64,000 bases of DNA from Limimaricola soesokkakensis. Its GTDB lineage: Bacteria; Pseudomonadota; Alphaproteobacteria; Rhodobacterales; Rhodobacteraceae. A program made the translations under genes and the position numbers. The DNA lies in contig NZ_FWFY01000004.1 in the NCBI RefSeq assembly GCF_900172345.1, forward strand, positions 186,001-250,000. The letters run 5' to 3'. The notes beneath the pieces were generated by a model, which searched no databases, was not told the DNA's origin, and saw only the letters and a program-made list of their open reading frames with translations. Positions 25,035-35,592 of this stretch are shown here, one piece after another (positions within the stretch are counted from its first letter, which is position 1; each line of letters opens with the position of its first letter).

Positions 25035-25262
25035 TCAGCGCAGCGCGTAGCCGTGGCGCAGCCGGAGCTTGAGCAGGCGTGTCGCGAGATCCTGCGCCTC
25101 GCGCACCGATCCCGAACCGGCGATGCGCGAACGCCCACGTCCGCCGATCCGGCCCCAGCGCACCACCAGCGCCGCCTGCGCGAAGAGATCCGGCTCGACG
25201 GTGATCTCGTAGAAGCGGTAGCAATTGCGCCGCGCGTCGATCTTCTCGAGATGGATCTCCAT
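25035..25262 (-). CDS. Single-domain WGR protein
   Basis: A 75-residue protein that is almost entirely a WGR domain; the name-giving W36-G37-R38 sits in VVRWGRIG. WGR domains occur in poly(ADP-ribose) polymerases and in the MolR regulator and are thought to bind nucleic acid or proteins. The ATG at 25262 is chosen because the domain begins there; longer frames add Arg/Pro-rich sequence. No clear ribosome site is seen. It stands alone, convergent with the exchanger gene. Confidence 0.75.
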   Translation of the reverse strand: MEIHLEKIDARRNCYRFYEITVEPDLFAQAALVVRWGRIGGRGRSRIAGSGSVREAQDLATRLLKLRLRHGYALR

Positions 25263-25508
25263 GAGGCGGTGCCCCCGAGGCTTGCGATACATCCCATAAG
25301 AAGCGCCCGCGCGCCGCAAAACAAGGGGCGGAGGATCACCTTCGCGCATGCAGGGACGGCCGGTGCCTCACCATGGCCCCGCCTTAGGGGCGAGGCCCGC
25401 CATTCCAGTAAGCCAAGCGCTTTGCCAGCGCGCTCTCCACGAGCTCAAGCGGCGGCACGATGGAAACCGCGGCTATTCTCCACGAGACGCACCCCTTCTC
25501 GCGGTTTC

Positions 25509-25528
25509 GGCCAACCGCCCGGTTGGCC
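25509..25528 (-). terminator. Hairpin GGCCAACC/GGTTGGCC
   Basis: Perfect 8-bp stem with loop GCCC, distal of two hairpins after the zinc dehydrogenase stop at 25589. Confidence 0.45.
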
Positions 25529-25541
25529 GCCCCCTACGCGC

Positions 25542-25567
25542 CGAGGGGTCGGGAAACCCGCCCCTCG
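25542..25567 (-). terminator. Hairpin proximal to the zinc dehydrogenase stop
   Basis: An 11-bp stem with one bulged T and loop AAA, 21 bases past the stop codon on the minus strand; no T-run follows. Confidence 0.5.
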
Positions 25568-25588
25568 ACTCTCGGGCACATACCGAAT

Positions 25589-26773
25589 TTAGACCGCCGC
25601 CGTGCCGGGCTTGAGCACGACCTTGGTCCACTCGTTCTGGTTATTCTTGAAGTTGGCATAGCCACGCGGGGCTTCTTCGAGCGGCAGCCGGTGTGAGATC
25701 AGGAAGGTGGTGTCGATCTCGCCCTCCTGAATCCGACGCAGCAGGTCCTTGGTGTAGCGCTGCACATGGGTCTGGCCGGTCCTGAGCTGCAGCCCCTTCT
25801 CCATCAACGCGCCCAGCGGGAACTTGTCGGCAAAGCCGCCATAGACGCCGGGCATCGAGATGCGTCCGCCCTTGCGCACCGCCATGATCGCCATGCGCAG
25901 CGCATGCGGGGCGTCGGCGCCAATGCCCACCTTCTGCTTGATCGTGTCGAACACGTTGTCGGGCGCGAAGCCGTGGCTTTCCATGCCGACCGCGTCGATC
26001 ACCGCGTCGGGGCCGATGCCGCCGGTCATCTCCATCAGCGCCTCGAGCACATGGGTCTGGGTGTAGTCGATCACCTTGGCACCCATCAGCCGCGCCAGCT
26101 CCAGCCGGTGCGGATGGTGGTCGATGGCGATCACCTGATGCGCCCCCATGATCCGCGCGCTTTGTACCGCGAAGAGCCCGACCGGGCCGCAACCCCAGAC
26201 GGCGACGGTGTCGCCCTCGGTGATGTCGGCATTCTCGGCAGCCATCCAGCCCGTCGGCAGGATGTCCGAGAGGAACAGCACCTCGTCGTCATCCATGCCC
26301 TCGGGGATGACGATCGGACCGACATCCGAAAACGGCACCCGGACATATTCCGCCTGCCCGCCCGGATAGCCGCCGGTCAGGTGCGAATAGCCGAACAAGC
26401 CCGACAAAGGATGGCCATAGAGCGGTTCGGTCAGGTCCTGCTTCTCGGCCGGGTTGGAATTATCGCAGGCCGAGAACTGCTGCATCTTGCAGTGAAAGCA
26501 CTGGCCGCAGGAGATGGTGAAGGGCACCACCACGCGTTGGCCTTTCTTCAGGGTCGAGCCCGAGCCGGTCTCGACCACGCGCCCCATGAATTCGTGGCCG
26601 AGGATGTCGCCCGACATGACACCGGGGATCACCCCGTCATAGAGATGCAGGTCCGAGCCGCAGATCGCGGTCGAGGTCACCTCGATGATCGCGTCGCGCG
26701 GGTTGACGATCTCGGGGTCGGGCACGGTGTCGACGCGGACGTCGTGGCTGCCATGATAGGTGAGTGCGCGCAT
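25589..26773 (-). CDS. Zinc-dependent alcohol dehydrogenase (formaldehyde dehydrogenase-like MDR)
   Basis: A 394-residue medium-chain dehydrogenase of the glutathione-independent FDH-like branch. Catalytic zinc ligands C38, H60 and E61 and the structural zinc set C89, C92, C95 and C103 are intact; the NAD site is VWGCGPVGL. The long insertion and the GYPGGQAEYVRVP segment match that branch. The next gene upstream, 13 bases away on the same strand, encodes an SRPBCC protein, a pairing often seen in alphaproteobacteria. The true substrate of this branch is not firmly known; aldehyde detoxification or stress metabolism is likely. Confidence 0.92.
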   Translation of the reverse strand: MRALTYHGSHDVRVDTVPDPEIVNPRDAIIEVTSTAICGSDLHLYDGVIPGVMSGDILGHEFMGRVVETGSGSTLKKGQRVVVPFTISCGQCFHCKMQQFSACDNSNPAEKQDLTEPLYGHPLSGLFGYSHLTGGYPGGQAEYVRVPFSDVGPIVIPEGMDDDEVLFLSDILPTGWMAAENADITEGDTVAVWGCGPVGLFAVQSARIMGAHQVIAIDHHPHRLELARLMGAKVIDYTQTHVLEALMEMTGGIGPDAVIDAVGMESHGFAPDNVFDTIKQKVGIGADAPHALRMAIMAVRKGGRISMPGVYGGFADKFPLGALMEKGLQLRTGQTHVQRYTKDLLRRIQEGEIDTTFLISHRLPLEEAPRGYANFKNNQNEWTKVVLKPGTAAV

Positions 26774-26786
26774 GTCTCTGGCCCCC

Positions 26787-27455
26787 TCAGCCGTCGTTGC
26801 GGTTGCGATTGGTGGCGATCTCGCCGGTCTCGAGCAGCATCTTCAGCCGCTTCAGGTTGCGGCGCGCCTGCACGCCCGGCTCGTCCTGAAACAGCGTGGC
26901 CACGATCCGGCCCAGCTCGCCCATAGGCGGGCGGTAGGCGATCACCGTTTCGACCACGGTGCCGCGCGCGCCGGGCGCATCTCGGAACATCACCTTGCCC
27001 TCGGTGTCGATCTCGCTGTCCTCGGTGGAGCGCCAGGCGATTTCCTCGCCGGGGCGGTCGCTGACGATGCGGGTGACGACGTCGACCGCGTGGCCCATCG
27101 GGGCGCTGATGGTCCAGCGCGTGATATCGCCCGACGCGTGAACGCTCTCGATGTTTTCCATGAACTTCGACAGGTTCGAGAAGTCGCGCCAGAAATCGTA
27201 GATATCCCGACGGGGACGGTTGATGGTCACGCTGCGACCGGTGACGGCGTAATCGCCGAAGCGTCTTCGCCGGGCGGTGCGGCCGGGGGCGCTGTCGGCC
27301 GGGCGGCGCGGCGCCTGTTGCCCGGCGTATTGCCGGGCCGCCAGGCCGCCGAGCAGCAGCAATCCGAGGCCGACTGCCAGCGCCGCGCCGCCGGGCTGCG
27401 CCGCATGGCGTGCGCGCCGGGCGCGCCGGTCCTCCTCAAAGGTCCTGTAGGTCAT
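26787..27455 (-). CDS. SRPBCC-family protein with N-terminal membrane anchor
   Basis: A 222-residue protein: a basic N-terminus, one hydrophobic helix at about 28-46 (AVGLGLLLLGGLAA), an Arg/Pro-rich linker, then a polyketide-cyclase/START-like domain (SVTINRPRRDIYDFWRDF and VVETVIAYRPP). AGGAGGAAGG precedes the ATG at 27455. It is read with the zinc dehydrogenase gene 13 bases downstream. The helix-grip fold binds hydrophobic ligands; no ligand can be named. Confidence 0.88.
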   Translation of the reverse strand: MTYRTFEEDRRARRARHAAQPGGAALAVGLGLLLLGGLAARQYAGQQAPRRPADSAPGRTARRRRFGDYAVTGRSVTINRPRRDIYDFWRDFSNLSKFMENIESVHASGDITRWTISAPMGHAVDVVTRIVSDRPGEEIAWRSTEDSEIDTEGKVMFRDAPGARGTVVETVIAYRPPMGELGRIVATLFQDEPGVQARRNLKRLKMLLETGEIATNRNRNDG

Positions 27456-27586
27456 CGCAGCCTTCCTCCTGGACGGTGGGACCGCGCCGCCCGCAGTTCG
27501 GTCGCGCAGCGCGTGTGTGATGAGTCGAACCACCGATCCATGGCGCGGTTCCGACGCGGTACAGGACCGCGCGAAGACCCGCCGCC

Positions 27587-28333
27587 CTAGTCGAGACCGA
27601 ACAGCACGCCGCCGAGGCTCAGTTCACGGTCGAAACGGCCCTGCCGCAGGAAAGCCAGCACCTGCGCCATCACCAGCGGATTGTTCATCATGAAGGTGTG
27701 GCTCACCGGCAGGGTGATGTGGTCCGCCGCGCCGTCGAGCCGGGTCGAGGCGACCGAGACCTTGCCGTCATCGGGCCCCTCGATCAGCGCCGAGAAGACC
27801 GGGTTGAGCGAAGAATCCCCGGCGATGATGCCGACCTCGTAGGAGGGCAGCGGCTCGAGCCGGTTCGGCAGGCTCTGCGGGTCGGTGCCGAGCTGCAACC
27901 CTGCCGGGCCGTTGATCCATTCGAACGGCTCGAACTCGCCGAACACGTCGACCAGCTCCGAGCCCTTGTTGGGCGGCGCCAGCATCACCACCCGGCCCAT
28001 CTTCGCCGGGCGGTGATCGGTGAGCCAGAGCCGGGCGAGGATGCCGCCCATCGAATGGGTCACGAAATGCACGGTGCGGTCGCCGCAGGCCGCCACGTCG
28101 TCGGGCACCGCCTTGACCAGATCCTCGATCCGCGCCTCGGTCGAGGGGTAGCCGCGATTGACCACCTTGTAGCCGTTGGCCTCGACCACCTCTGCCATCG
28201 GCGCGAAGCTGAGATCGGTGCGCGCCAGACCATGGAGGAACACGACGCAATCCGCCGTCTCCTCCGGCGCGGCGCGGGCGCAGGCGGAGAGCAGGGCGAG
28301 GCAGACGGACAGCATCAGGACGGGGCGTATCAT
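27587..28333 (-). CDS. Alpha/beta-hydrolase lipoprotein (lipase-like)
   Basis: A 248-residue hydrolase with a lipoprotein signal (LALLSAC, acylated Cys18). The oxyanion segment FLHGLART is followed by the nucleophile elbow THSMGG with S94; a late [11 protein letters not shown] block supplies the acid/base region. The family acts on lipids or esters. A start six bases upstream (MCM) is also possible; neither has a clear ribosome site. It is divergent from the Nudix gene, with 77 bases between the starts. Confidence 0.85.
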   Translation of the reverse strand: MIRPVLMLSVCLALLSACARAAPEETADCVVFLHGLARTDLSFAPMAEVVEANGYKVVNRGYPSTEARIEDLVKAVPDDVAACGDRTVHFVTHSMGGILARLWLTDHRPAKMGRVVMLAPPNKGSELVDVFGEFEPFEWINGPAGLQLGTDPQSLPNRLEPLPSYEVGIIAGDSSLNPVFSALIEGPDDGKVSVASTRLDGAADHITLPVSHTFMMNNPLVMAQVLAFLRQGRFDRELSLGGVLFGLD

Positions 28334-28410
28334 GCACATCACATAGGTGGCGCGGCGGCCGCGCACAGGCCGGTCTTGCCTGCGCCCGCCGCCACGGCCA
28401 TGGTCGCGCC

Positions 28411-28857
28411 ATGACAGCCCCCGTCCGCCTCGCCGTGCGCGCGATCCTGATGCGCGAGAACCGCCTGCTACTGGTCAATGCTTACAGGGGCCGCGACGAT
28501 CTGTGGTGCGCCCCGGGCGGCGGCGTCGAACCGCATGCCTCGCTGCCCGACAATCTCGCGCGCGAACTGCGCGAGGAATGCGGGCTGGAGGTCGCGGTGG
28601 GCGCGCCCTGCCTCGTCAACGAGTTCCACCACCAGCGGCGCGGCTTCCATCAGGTCGATCTCTACTTCCGCTGCGAACTGGTCTCGGGCGATCCGCATGG
28701 CGACTGGATCGATCCCGAGGGGGTGGTGAGCCATCGCCGCTGGGTCACGCGCGCCGAAATGGCCGGGCTCAGGGTCAAGCCCGACAGCCTCGCCGCCGTC
28801 GCCTGGGAAGACGGGGACGCGCCGGGCTACGATCCGCTCGAGCCGATCCTGCTCTAG
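28411..28857 (+). CDS. Nudix hydrolase
   Basis: A 148-residue nucleoside-diphosphate-linked hydrolase. The Nudix box is seen as [23 protein letters not shown]: the REL-x-EE metal-binding half is intact, while the first Glu of GX5E is replaced by Ala. The rest fits an ADP-ribose/NUDT-type clean-up enzyme, substrate unknown. Its stop codon overlaps the stop of the convergent exporter gene within CTAG. Confidence 0.9.
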   Translation: MTAPVRLAVRAILMRENRLLLVNAYRGRDDLWCAPGGGVEPHASLPDNLARELREECGLEVAVGAPCLVNEFHHQRRGFHQVDLYFRCELVSGDPHGDWIDPEGVVSHRRWVTRAEMAGLRVKPDSLAAVAWEDGDAPGYDPLEPILL

Positions 28858-29600
28858 AGCGCGAAGAATAGCAGGGTCATCACCAGACCGACGGCGGTGA
28901 TGCCGATGCGCAGGTGATCCATGCGGATGAGCTTGGCACCGCGCGCGCCCAGATAGCCGCCGATCGTCGTCGCCACCGCCATGATCAGCGCCGCGTCCCA
29001 GTCGATCAGTCCGGCCGCGGCATAGGCCGCCGCCGAGACCAGCGACAGCACCGCCGAGAGCAGCACCTTGAGCCCGTTCATGCCGTGCAGGTTCACGAAG
29101 CCGATCAGCCCGAGCATCGCCAAGAGCAGGATGCCCAGGCCACCGTTGAAATAGCCGCCATAGATCGACACGGCGAGCACCGCCGCCCCCGACAGCACCG
29201 GCCCCGCCGGGCCGAAGCCGCGCGCCCGCACGAAGGCCAGCACCCGCGGTCCGGTGGCGAACAGCACGGTGGCGACGAGCAGCAGCCACGGCACCAGCCC
29301 CTCGAACACCGCGCCCGGCGTCACGAGGAGCAGCCCGGCTCCGAGAAGGCCGCCCAGCGCCCCCAGGCCGATGATCGCGCGCAGCCCCAGCGTGCCCTCG
29401 GCGCTGACATCCGAGCGGTAGCCCCAGGCCGAGCTGGCATAGCCCGGCAGCGCGCCGATGGTGGCGGTGGCGTTGGCCATGATCGGCGGCAGGCCGAGCC
29501 ATACCAGCGCCGGGAAGGTCAGGAAGGTGCCGCCACCGGCGACCGCGTTGAGCGCGCCGGCGAGCAGGCCCGAGATGGTGATCGTGACGAAGAACAGCAT
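28854..29600 (-). CDS. TauE/SafE-family sulfite/anion exporter
   Basis: A 248-residue, eight-helix membrane protein with the family's internal repeat: GLLAGALNAVAGGGTFLTFPAL in the first half (given here as its AVAGGGTFLTFP core) and YGGYFNGGLGILLLA in the second. Members export sulfite, sulfoacetate or related anions. The ATG at 29600 has GGGAG five bases upstream and is preferred to an ATG 12 bases earlier without one. It is not close to the sulfonate cluster, so a link is speculative. Confidence 0.88.
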   Translation of the reverse strand: MLFFVTITISGLLAGALNAVAGGGTFLTFPALVWLGLPPIMANATATIGALPGYASSAWGYRSDVSAEGTLGLRAIIGLGALGGLLGAGLLLVTPGAVFEGLVPWLLLVATVLFATGPRVLAFVRARGFGPAGPVLSGAAVLAVSIYGGYFNGGLGILLLAMLGLIGFVNLHGMNGLKVLLSAVLSLVSAAAYAAAGLIDWDAALIMAVATTIGGYLGARGAKLIRMDHLRIGITAVGLVMTLLFFAL

Positions 29601-29681
29601 GGGGTCTCCCATCGATCCGGCGCGGACCGGGCGATCCATGCCGCGCGCATGCACCGGGGGCAAGGGGGTTTGCGCAAACGG

Positions 29682-29706
29682 AAAAAGGGGGCCTTTCGGC
29701 CCCCTT
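29682..29706 (-). terminator. Rho-independent terminator of groESL
   Basis: On the minus strand AAGGGGGCC, loop GAAA, GGCCCCCTT and then a T-run form a textbook intrinsic terminator, 29 bases after the groEL stop. Confidence 0.9.
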
Positions 29707-29735
29707 CCCCTTCGGATCGGTGAGATCGCGGCAGA

Positions 29736-31421
<1,686 letters not shown>

Positions 31422-31433
31422 TCAGCGAGGGTC

Positions 31434-31721
31434 TCAGGCGATGATGCCGAGAATGTCGCTTTCCTTCATGATCAGCAGCTCTTCGCCGTTGACGGTGACC
31501 TCGGTGCCGGACCACTTGCCGAACAGGACGCGATCGCCTTCCTTGACGGCCATCGCGATCAGCTCGCCATTGTCCTTGCGGGCGCCGTCGCCACAGGCGA
31601 TCACTTCGCCCTCGGCCGGCTTTTCCTTGGCGTTGTCGGGGATGATCAGACCGCCCTTGGTCTTCTCTTCGCCCTCGACGCGACGCACCAGGACCCGGTC
31701 GTGAAGCGGTTTGAATGCCAT
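31434..31721 (-). CDS. groS: Co-chaperonin GroES
   Basis: A 95-residue GroES with [11 protein letters not shown] at the start and the mobile-loop region [12 protein letters not shown]. It caps the GroEL ring. First gene of groESL; GAGGAGCTGCAG precedes its ATG and a CIRCE element lies 51 bases further upstream. Confidence 0.98.
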   Translation of the reverse strand: MAFKPLHDRVLVRRVEGEEKTKGGLIIPDNAKEKPAEGEVIACGDGARKDNGELIAMAVKEGDRVLFGKWSGTEVTVNGEELLIMKESDILGIIA

Positions 31722-31771
31722 CTCTGCAGCTCCTCAGCAGTATGTATGTTCCCATGCCCCCGGGAGGGGCA

Positions 31772-31798
31772 TTAGCACTCCCTGTCGGTGAGTGCCAA
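31772..31798. promoter_or_regulatory. CIRCE element (HrcA operator) of groESL
   Basis: TTAGCACTC (31772-31780), nine bases, then GAGTGCCAA (31790-31798): the CIRCE consensus with one mismatch in the second arm. It lies 51 bases upstream of groES and overlaps a TTGGCA-17-CTAATG promoter-like pair on the minus strand. HrcA repression of groESL is therefore expected. Confidence 0.92.
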
Positions 31799-32392
31799 CG
31801 ACGAGACAGGTAAGCAGGGCTCACGGAGCTGTCAAGCGTCCCGCGACGCGGAAATGTCACGCCTCGCGGGCGCGCACGAGAAACCTGAAAAAGGGGCTTC
31901 TCAGAACGGCGCGTTCGTGCATGATGCCGTCAGGACAACCCCGGATCGGGAGGGCGGCTTATGACTCGAGGATATTTCTCTCACGGCTGAATGCCGCGCC
32001 ACCGCCTCTGGCGGAAGGCCGGTTTGCCCCCGCCTCCGCCTGTCGATTTTACCAGTTCCAGGGCCCAGTCCATGACCCCCCGTATTGACGTGGTCGATCG
32101 CTCGACCGCCGCTGCCTGTCGCATCGCGCGACGCGCATCGCGCCAGACCGTGCCGCATTGCGCCGCCTCCGGGCGGCCGCGATCCGGCACGCCTGCGCGC
32201 GCAGGCAGTTGCGCGACGATCCTCCATCCCCCGCGCGCCTCCCCGCTCTAGGGCGAGACCCGCAAGCGGCCGTTTCCATCCTGCCCTGGCGGCGCGACCC
32301 GCGCCACCGGCCGGGAGAGGCGTGGCCGCACCACCCCGGACACGGCCGAGCCATGTCCGGAAACTCAACCCAAGGATGAAAAGGAACATCCC
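31799..32392. other. Long non-coding gap upstream of groESL
   Basis: Beyond the CIRCE element these 594 bases contain no convincing gene. Open frames in several phases give Arg/Pro-rich translations without ribosome sites or recognisable domains. Base composition is as GC-rich as the coding flanks. A small RNA or a decayed gene cannot be excluded. Confidence 0.5.
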
Positions 32393-32644
32393 ATGCATCC
32401 GCCTTTCTACATCGTCGATCACCGCGCTCAGCCCGACAGCCCCGCCCCGTGGGAAGATCGCCCCCGGGTCCGGCGCGGCGGGCCCGCCCGGCTCGATCTG
32501 GAGATGCCGCATACCGGCACCGGTCTGGCCCTGCTGCGTGCCGCAAAAGACGATCCCCCCGCGGCCCGCGCCACGGCGGGCGGCATCTGGCCGCGCCTGC
32601 GGGCGCTGGTGAGCCGCAGGCCAATGACGGAGCCCGTCCGGTGA
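32393..32644 (+). CDS. Small hypothetical protein
   Basis: An 83-residue product with no recognised domain. Support comes from AAGGA seven bases before the ATG and an unbroken frame. The sequence is Pro/Arg-rich with a basic C-terminal end (LRALVSRR), and there is no signal peptide or helix. It lies between the groESL control region and the pyrophosphatase gene. It could be a lineage-specific small protein; confidence is modest. Confidence 0.45.
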   Translation: MHPPFYIVDHRAQPDSPAPWEDRPRVRRGGPARLDLEMPHTGTGLALLRAAKDDPPAARATAGGIWPRLRALVSRRPMTEPVR

Positions 32645-32791
32645 AACGAGGGGCGGCGCGGCTCACCGCGCCGCCCCTCCCCGACGCGCCACCCCTGCCG
32701 CCGGCGGACCTCCGGGCGGGTGACAAGCCTCGTGCCCCTGCCTATAAGGCGCGCGACCCGTTCACCCGTATCTCTCCGAAGGATTTCCCCC

Positions 32792-33709
32792 ATGACCACG
32801 CTCGTCTTCGGCCACAAGGCGCCCGACACCGATTCGACCGGCTCGCCGCTCATCTGGGCCTGGTACCTGTCGCAGCGCGGCCAGTCCGCCGAGGCCCGGC
32901 TTCTGGGCGAGCCCAACACCGAGGCGAAATTCGTGGCCGAGCGCTGGGGCTTCGAGCTGCCGCAGATCATCGACGACGTCGAAGAGGGCCAGGAGGTCGT
33001 GATCGTCGACACCAACAACCCCGCCGAGCTGCCCGCCTCGATCAACAAGGCCGACATCACCGCGATCATCGACCACCACAAGCTGTTCGGCGGGCTCGAG
33101 ACCAAGGGCCCGATCGACATCACCATCAAGCCGCTGGCTTGCACCGCGACCATCATGCACGACCTGATGGGCCACGTCGCGACCGAGATGCCCGAGGGCA
33201 TCAAGGGGCTGATGCTGTCCTGCATCCTGTCGGACACGCTGGAATTCCGCTCGCCCACCACGACCCCGGCCGACCAGGCGCTGGCCGAGCGCCTCGCCGC
33301 CGATCTCGGCCTCGACGTCTCGGACTACGCGGCCGAGATGTTCGCCGCCAAATCCGACGTCTCGGCCTTCTCCGAGGCCGAGCTGCTGCGCATGGACAGC
33401 AAGGAAACCACCATCGAGGGCAAGAAGCTGCGCGTCTCGGTGCTCGAGACGACCTCGCCCGACCAGGTGCTGTCGCGCAAGGCGGCGCTGCTCGAGGCGA
33501 TGCCCAAGGTCGCGGCCGAGGACGGCGCCGACGAGGTGCTCCTGTTCGTGGTCGACATCCTGGCCGAGCAGGCGACGATGCTGATCCCCAACGACACGGT
33601 GAAGGCGATCGCCGAAAAGAGCTTCGACGCGACAGTCGAGGGCGACAGCGTCGTGCTGCCCGGCGTGATGAGCCGCAAGAAGCAGATCATCCCCGTGCTG
33701 AAGGTCTGA
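32792..33709 (+). CDS. ppaC: Manganese-dependent (family II) inorganic pyrophosphatase
   Basis: A 305-residue DHH-family pyrophosphatase that splits PPi to phosphate in the cytoplasm. Metal ligands are seen as H8, D12 and D14 (FGHKAPDTDST), D73 (VDTNNP) and the D94-H95-H96 motif; the C-terminal SRKKQ substrate loop is present (SRKKQIIPVL). AAGGA lies eight bases before the ATG at 32792, and earlier in-frame codons do not fit the family. It leads a tight five-gene chain with the HAD gene only five bases on. Confidence 0.95.
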   Translation: MTTLVFGHKAPDTDSTGSPLIWAWYLSQRGQSAEARLLGEPNTEAKFVAERWGFELPQIIDDVEEGQEVVIVDTNNPAELPASINKADITAIIDHHKLFGGLETKGPIDITIKPLACTATIMHDLMGHVATEMPEGIKGLMLSCILSDTLEFRSPTTTPADQALAERLAADLGLDVSDYAAEMFAAKSDVSAFSEAELLRMDSKETTIEGKKLRVSVLETTSPDQVLSRKAALLEAMPKVAAEDGADEVLLFVVDILAEQATMLIPNDTVKAIAEKSFDATVEGDSVVLPGVMSRKKQIIPVLKV

Positions 33710-33714
33710 GGCGC

Positions 33715-34593
33715 ATGACCAGGATCATCGAGAGCTTCGCCGAGATCTCGGGCGATTACGACGCCGCCTTCGTCGATCTGTGGGGCTGCATGCATGACGG
33801 CGTGCGGGCTCACGAGGCCGCGGTCGCCGCGATGCGCGGCTTTCGTGCAGCCGGGGGCAAGGTGATCCTGGTCACCAACTCGCCGCGCCCGCGCGCCTCT
33901 GTCGAGAGCCAGATCGCAGGGCTCGGCGTGCCGCGCGACTGCTGGGATTCGATCGCCAGCTCCGGCGATTCGGCCCGCGCCGCGATGTATGAGGGCGTGG
34001 TCGGCGAGAAGGTCTGGTTCATCGGCGACGAACGCGACGAGGCCTTCTTCGAGCCGCTGAAGATCATCAAGGACCCGGTTCCGGTCACCCGCACCGATCT
34101 CGAAAAGGCCGAAGGCATCGTCTGCTGCGGCCCCGAGGACGAGCACGCCGCGCCCGACGTCTACCGCCCGCAATTCGAGCAGGCGATCGCGCGCGGGCTG
34201 AAGCTGCTCTGCGCCAATCCCGACATCATCGTCGATCGCGGCGACGAGCGGGTCTGGTGCGCGGGCGCGCTGGCGCGGCTTTACACTGAGATGGGCGGCG
34301 AGAGCCTCTATTTCGGCAAGCCGCACGCGCCGATCTACGATCTGGCGCGGCGCCGGCTGGCCGAGATCAATCCCGATATTGCCGACGACCGCATCATCTG
34401 CATCGGTGACGGCCCGCAGACCGATGTGTCCGGCGCGGCGGGCGCCGGGCTCGACGCGCTGTTCATCACCGGCGGCCTCTCGGCCGAGGAGACCGGCACC
34501 GCGCCGAGCGGCCAGCCCGATGCCGGCCGGCTCGAGGCGCATCTTCGCGAAGAGCGGCAGGCGCCGGCCTATGCGATGGGCTTCCTGCGCTGA
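33715..34593 (+). CDS. HAD-superfamily hydrolase, subfamily IIA (TIGR01459 type)
   Basis: A 292-residue NagD-like HAD protein. Motif I is the variant D21-L-W-G-x2-HDG typical of this alphaproteobacterial group, motif II is VTNSPRP, and the late GDGPQTDVSGAAGAG carries the Mg-binding acids. It is expected to be a phosphatase on a small metabolite. It begins five bases after the pyrophosphatase stop; ribF follows 60 bases later. Confidence 0.9.
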   Translation: MTRIIESFAEISGDYDAAFVDLWGCMHDGVRAHEAAVAAMRGFRAAGGKVILVTNSPRPRASVESQIAGLGVPRDCWDSIASSGDSARAAMYEGVVGEKVWFIGDERDEAFFEPLKIIKDPVPVTRTDLEKAEGIVCCGPEDEHAAPDVYRPQFEQAIARGLKLLCANPDIIVDRGDERVWCAGALARLYTEMGGESLYFGKPHAPIYDLARRRLAEINPDIADDRIICIGDGPQTDVSGAAGAGLDALFITGGLSAEETGTAPSGQPDAGRLEAHLREERQAPAYAMGFLR

Positions 34594-34653
34594 GATGAGC
34601 GGCGGCGCGTGCCCCGCTTGCGCGCGCCCCGCCCCGCCGCTACGCAGGGCGCC

Positions 34654-35592
34654 ATGCGCATCCTGAGCGACTTCACCGACATCCCCGCCACTGATCGAGG
34701 CGCCGCTGCCGCGATCGGCAATTTCGATGGCGTGCATCTCGGCCACCGGGCGGTCATCGACCTGGCCCGCACCGAGGCCGCGCGTCTCGGCGCGCCTTTG
34801 GGGGTGATGACCTTCGAGCCGCATCCGCGCGAATATTTCGCGCCCGATGCGCCGCCCTTCCGGCTGATGAACCGGGTCGCGCGGGCGCACCGTCTGGAAA
34901 AGATCGGCGTCGAGCGGCTGTTCGAGCTGCGTTTCGATGCCGCCCTTGCGGCGCTTACCCCGGACGCCTTTGCCCGCGACGTGATCGCGAAGGGTCTCGG
35001 CCTGCGCCATGTCGTGATCGGCGCCGATTTCCGCTTCGGCAAGGGCCGCGCCGGCGACGCCGCGATGCTGGAGAACTTGGGCCGCGAGCACGGATTCGGC
35101 GTCACCGTCTCGCCGCTGGTGGCTCTCGATGCGGGCGAGGTCAGCTCGACCGCGATCCGCCGCGCCCTGACCGAGGGCCGACCGCGCGACGCCGCCGCCA
35201 TGCTCGGCCACCTGCACCGGCTCGAGGGGGAGGTGATCCATGGCGAGAAACGCGGCCGCGAGCTGGGCTTTCCGACCGCGAACATGACCATCGACGGGCT
35301 GCACCTGCCGCGCTTCGGCGTCTACGCGGTCAAGGTCGACGTGCTCACCGGGCCGCATGCCGGCAGCTATGACGGCGCTGCCTCGATCGGCGTGCGCCCG
35401 ATGTTCGGCGAGAACCACCCGAATTGCGAAACCTTCCTGTTCGACTTCAAGGGCGATCTCTACGGCGCCGAGATCTCGGTGGCGCTGGTCGAGTATCTGC
35501 GCGGCGAGGAGAAGTTCGACGGCCTCGACGCGCTGATTGCCCAGATGGACGCGGACTGCGCCCGCGCCCGGAAGGTATTGGCCGATGCGTGA
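34654..35592 (+). CDS. ribF: Bifunctional riboflavin kinase/FAD synthetase
   Basis: A 312-residue RibF. The N-terminal adenylyltransferase half shows GNFDGVHLGHRAVI and the STAIRRAL segment; the C-terminal kinase half shows RGRELGFPTANM and GVYAVKV. It makes FMN and then FAD from riboflavin. Its last eight bases overlap the ycgN-like gene. FMN supply matters for the flavin monooxygenase at 20.7 kb, though no regulatory link is visible. Confidence 0.97.
   Translation: MRILSDFTDIPATDRGAAAAIGNFDGVHLGHRAVIDLARTEAARLGAPLGVMTFEPHPREYFAPDAPPFRLMNRVARAHRLEKIGVERLFELRFDAALAALTPDAFARDVIAKGLGLRHVVIGADFRFGKGRAGDAAMLENLGREHGFGVTVSPLVALDAGEVSSTAIRRALTEGRPRDAAAMLGHLHRLEGEVIHGEKRGRELGFPTANMTIDGLHLPRFGVYAVKVDVLTGPHAGSYDGAASIGVRPMFGENHPNCETFLFDFKGDLYGAEISVALVEYLRGEEKFDGLDALIAQMDADCARARKVLADA

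Larger units (their letters stand above)
25263..25588. other. Intergenic stretch with tandem hairpins
   Basis: No coding sequence is convincing in this 326-base gap between the WGR gene and the zinc dehydrogenase. Two hairpins lie close to the dehydrogenase stop: GGCCAACC/GGTTGGCC (25509-25528, perfect, loop GCCC) and CGAGGGG-T-CGGG/CCCGCCCCTCG (25542-25567, one bulged T, loop AAA). They are probably terminators of the dehydrogenase transcript. Confidence 0.6.

Noticed and set aside
28854-29600. TauE/SafE exporter as part of the sulfonate cluster
   Set aside because: It is about 7 kb away behind several unrelated units, and the UPF0324 gene is a closer candidate.
31991-32251. An 86-residue frame upstream of the pyrophosphatase
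   Set aside because: No ribosome site, Arg/Pro-rich translation and no recognisable domain; listed only as a gap.
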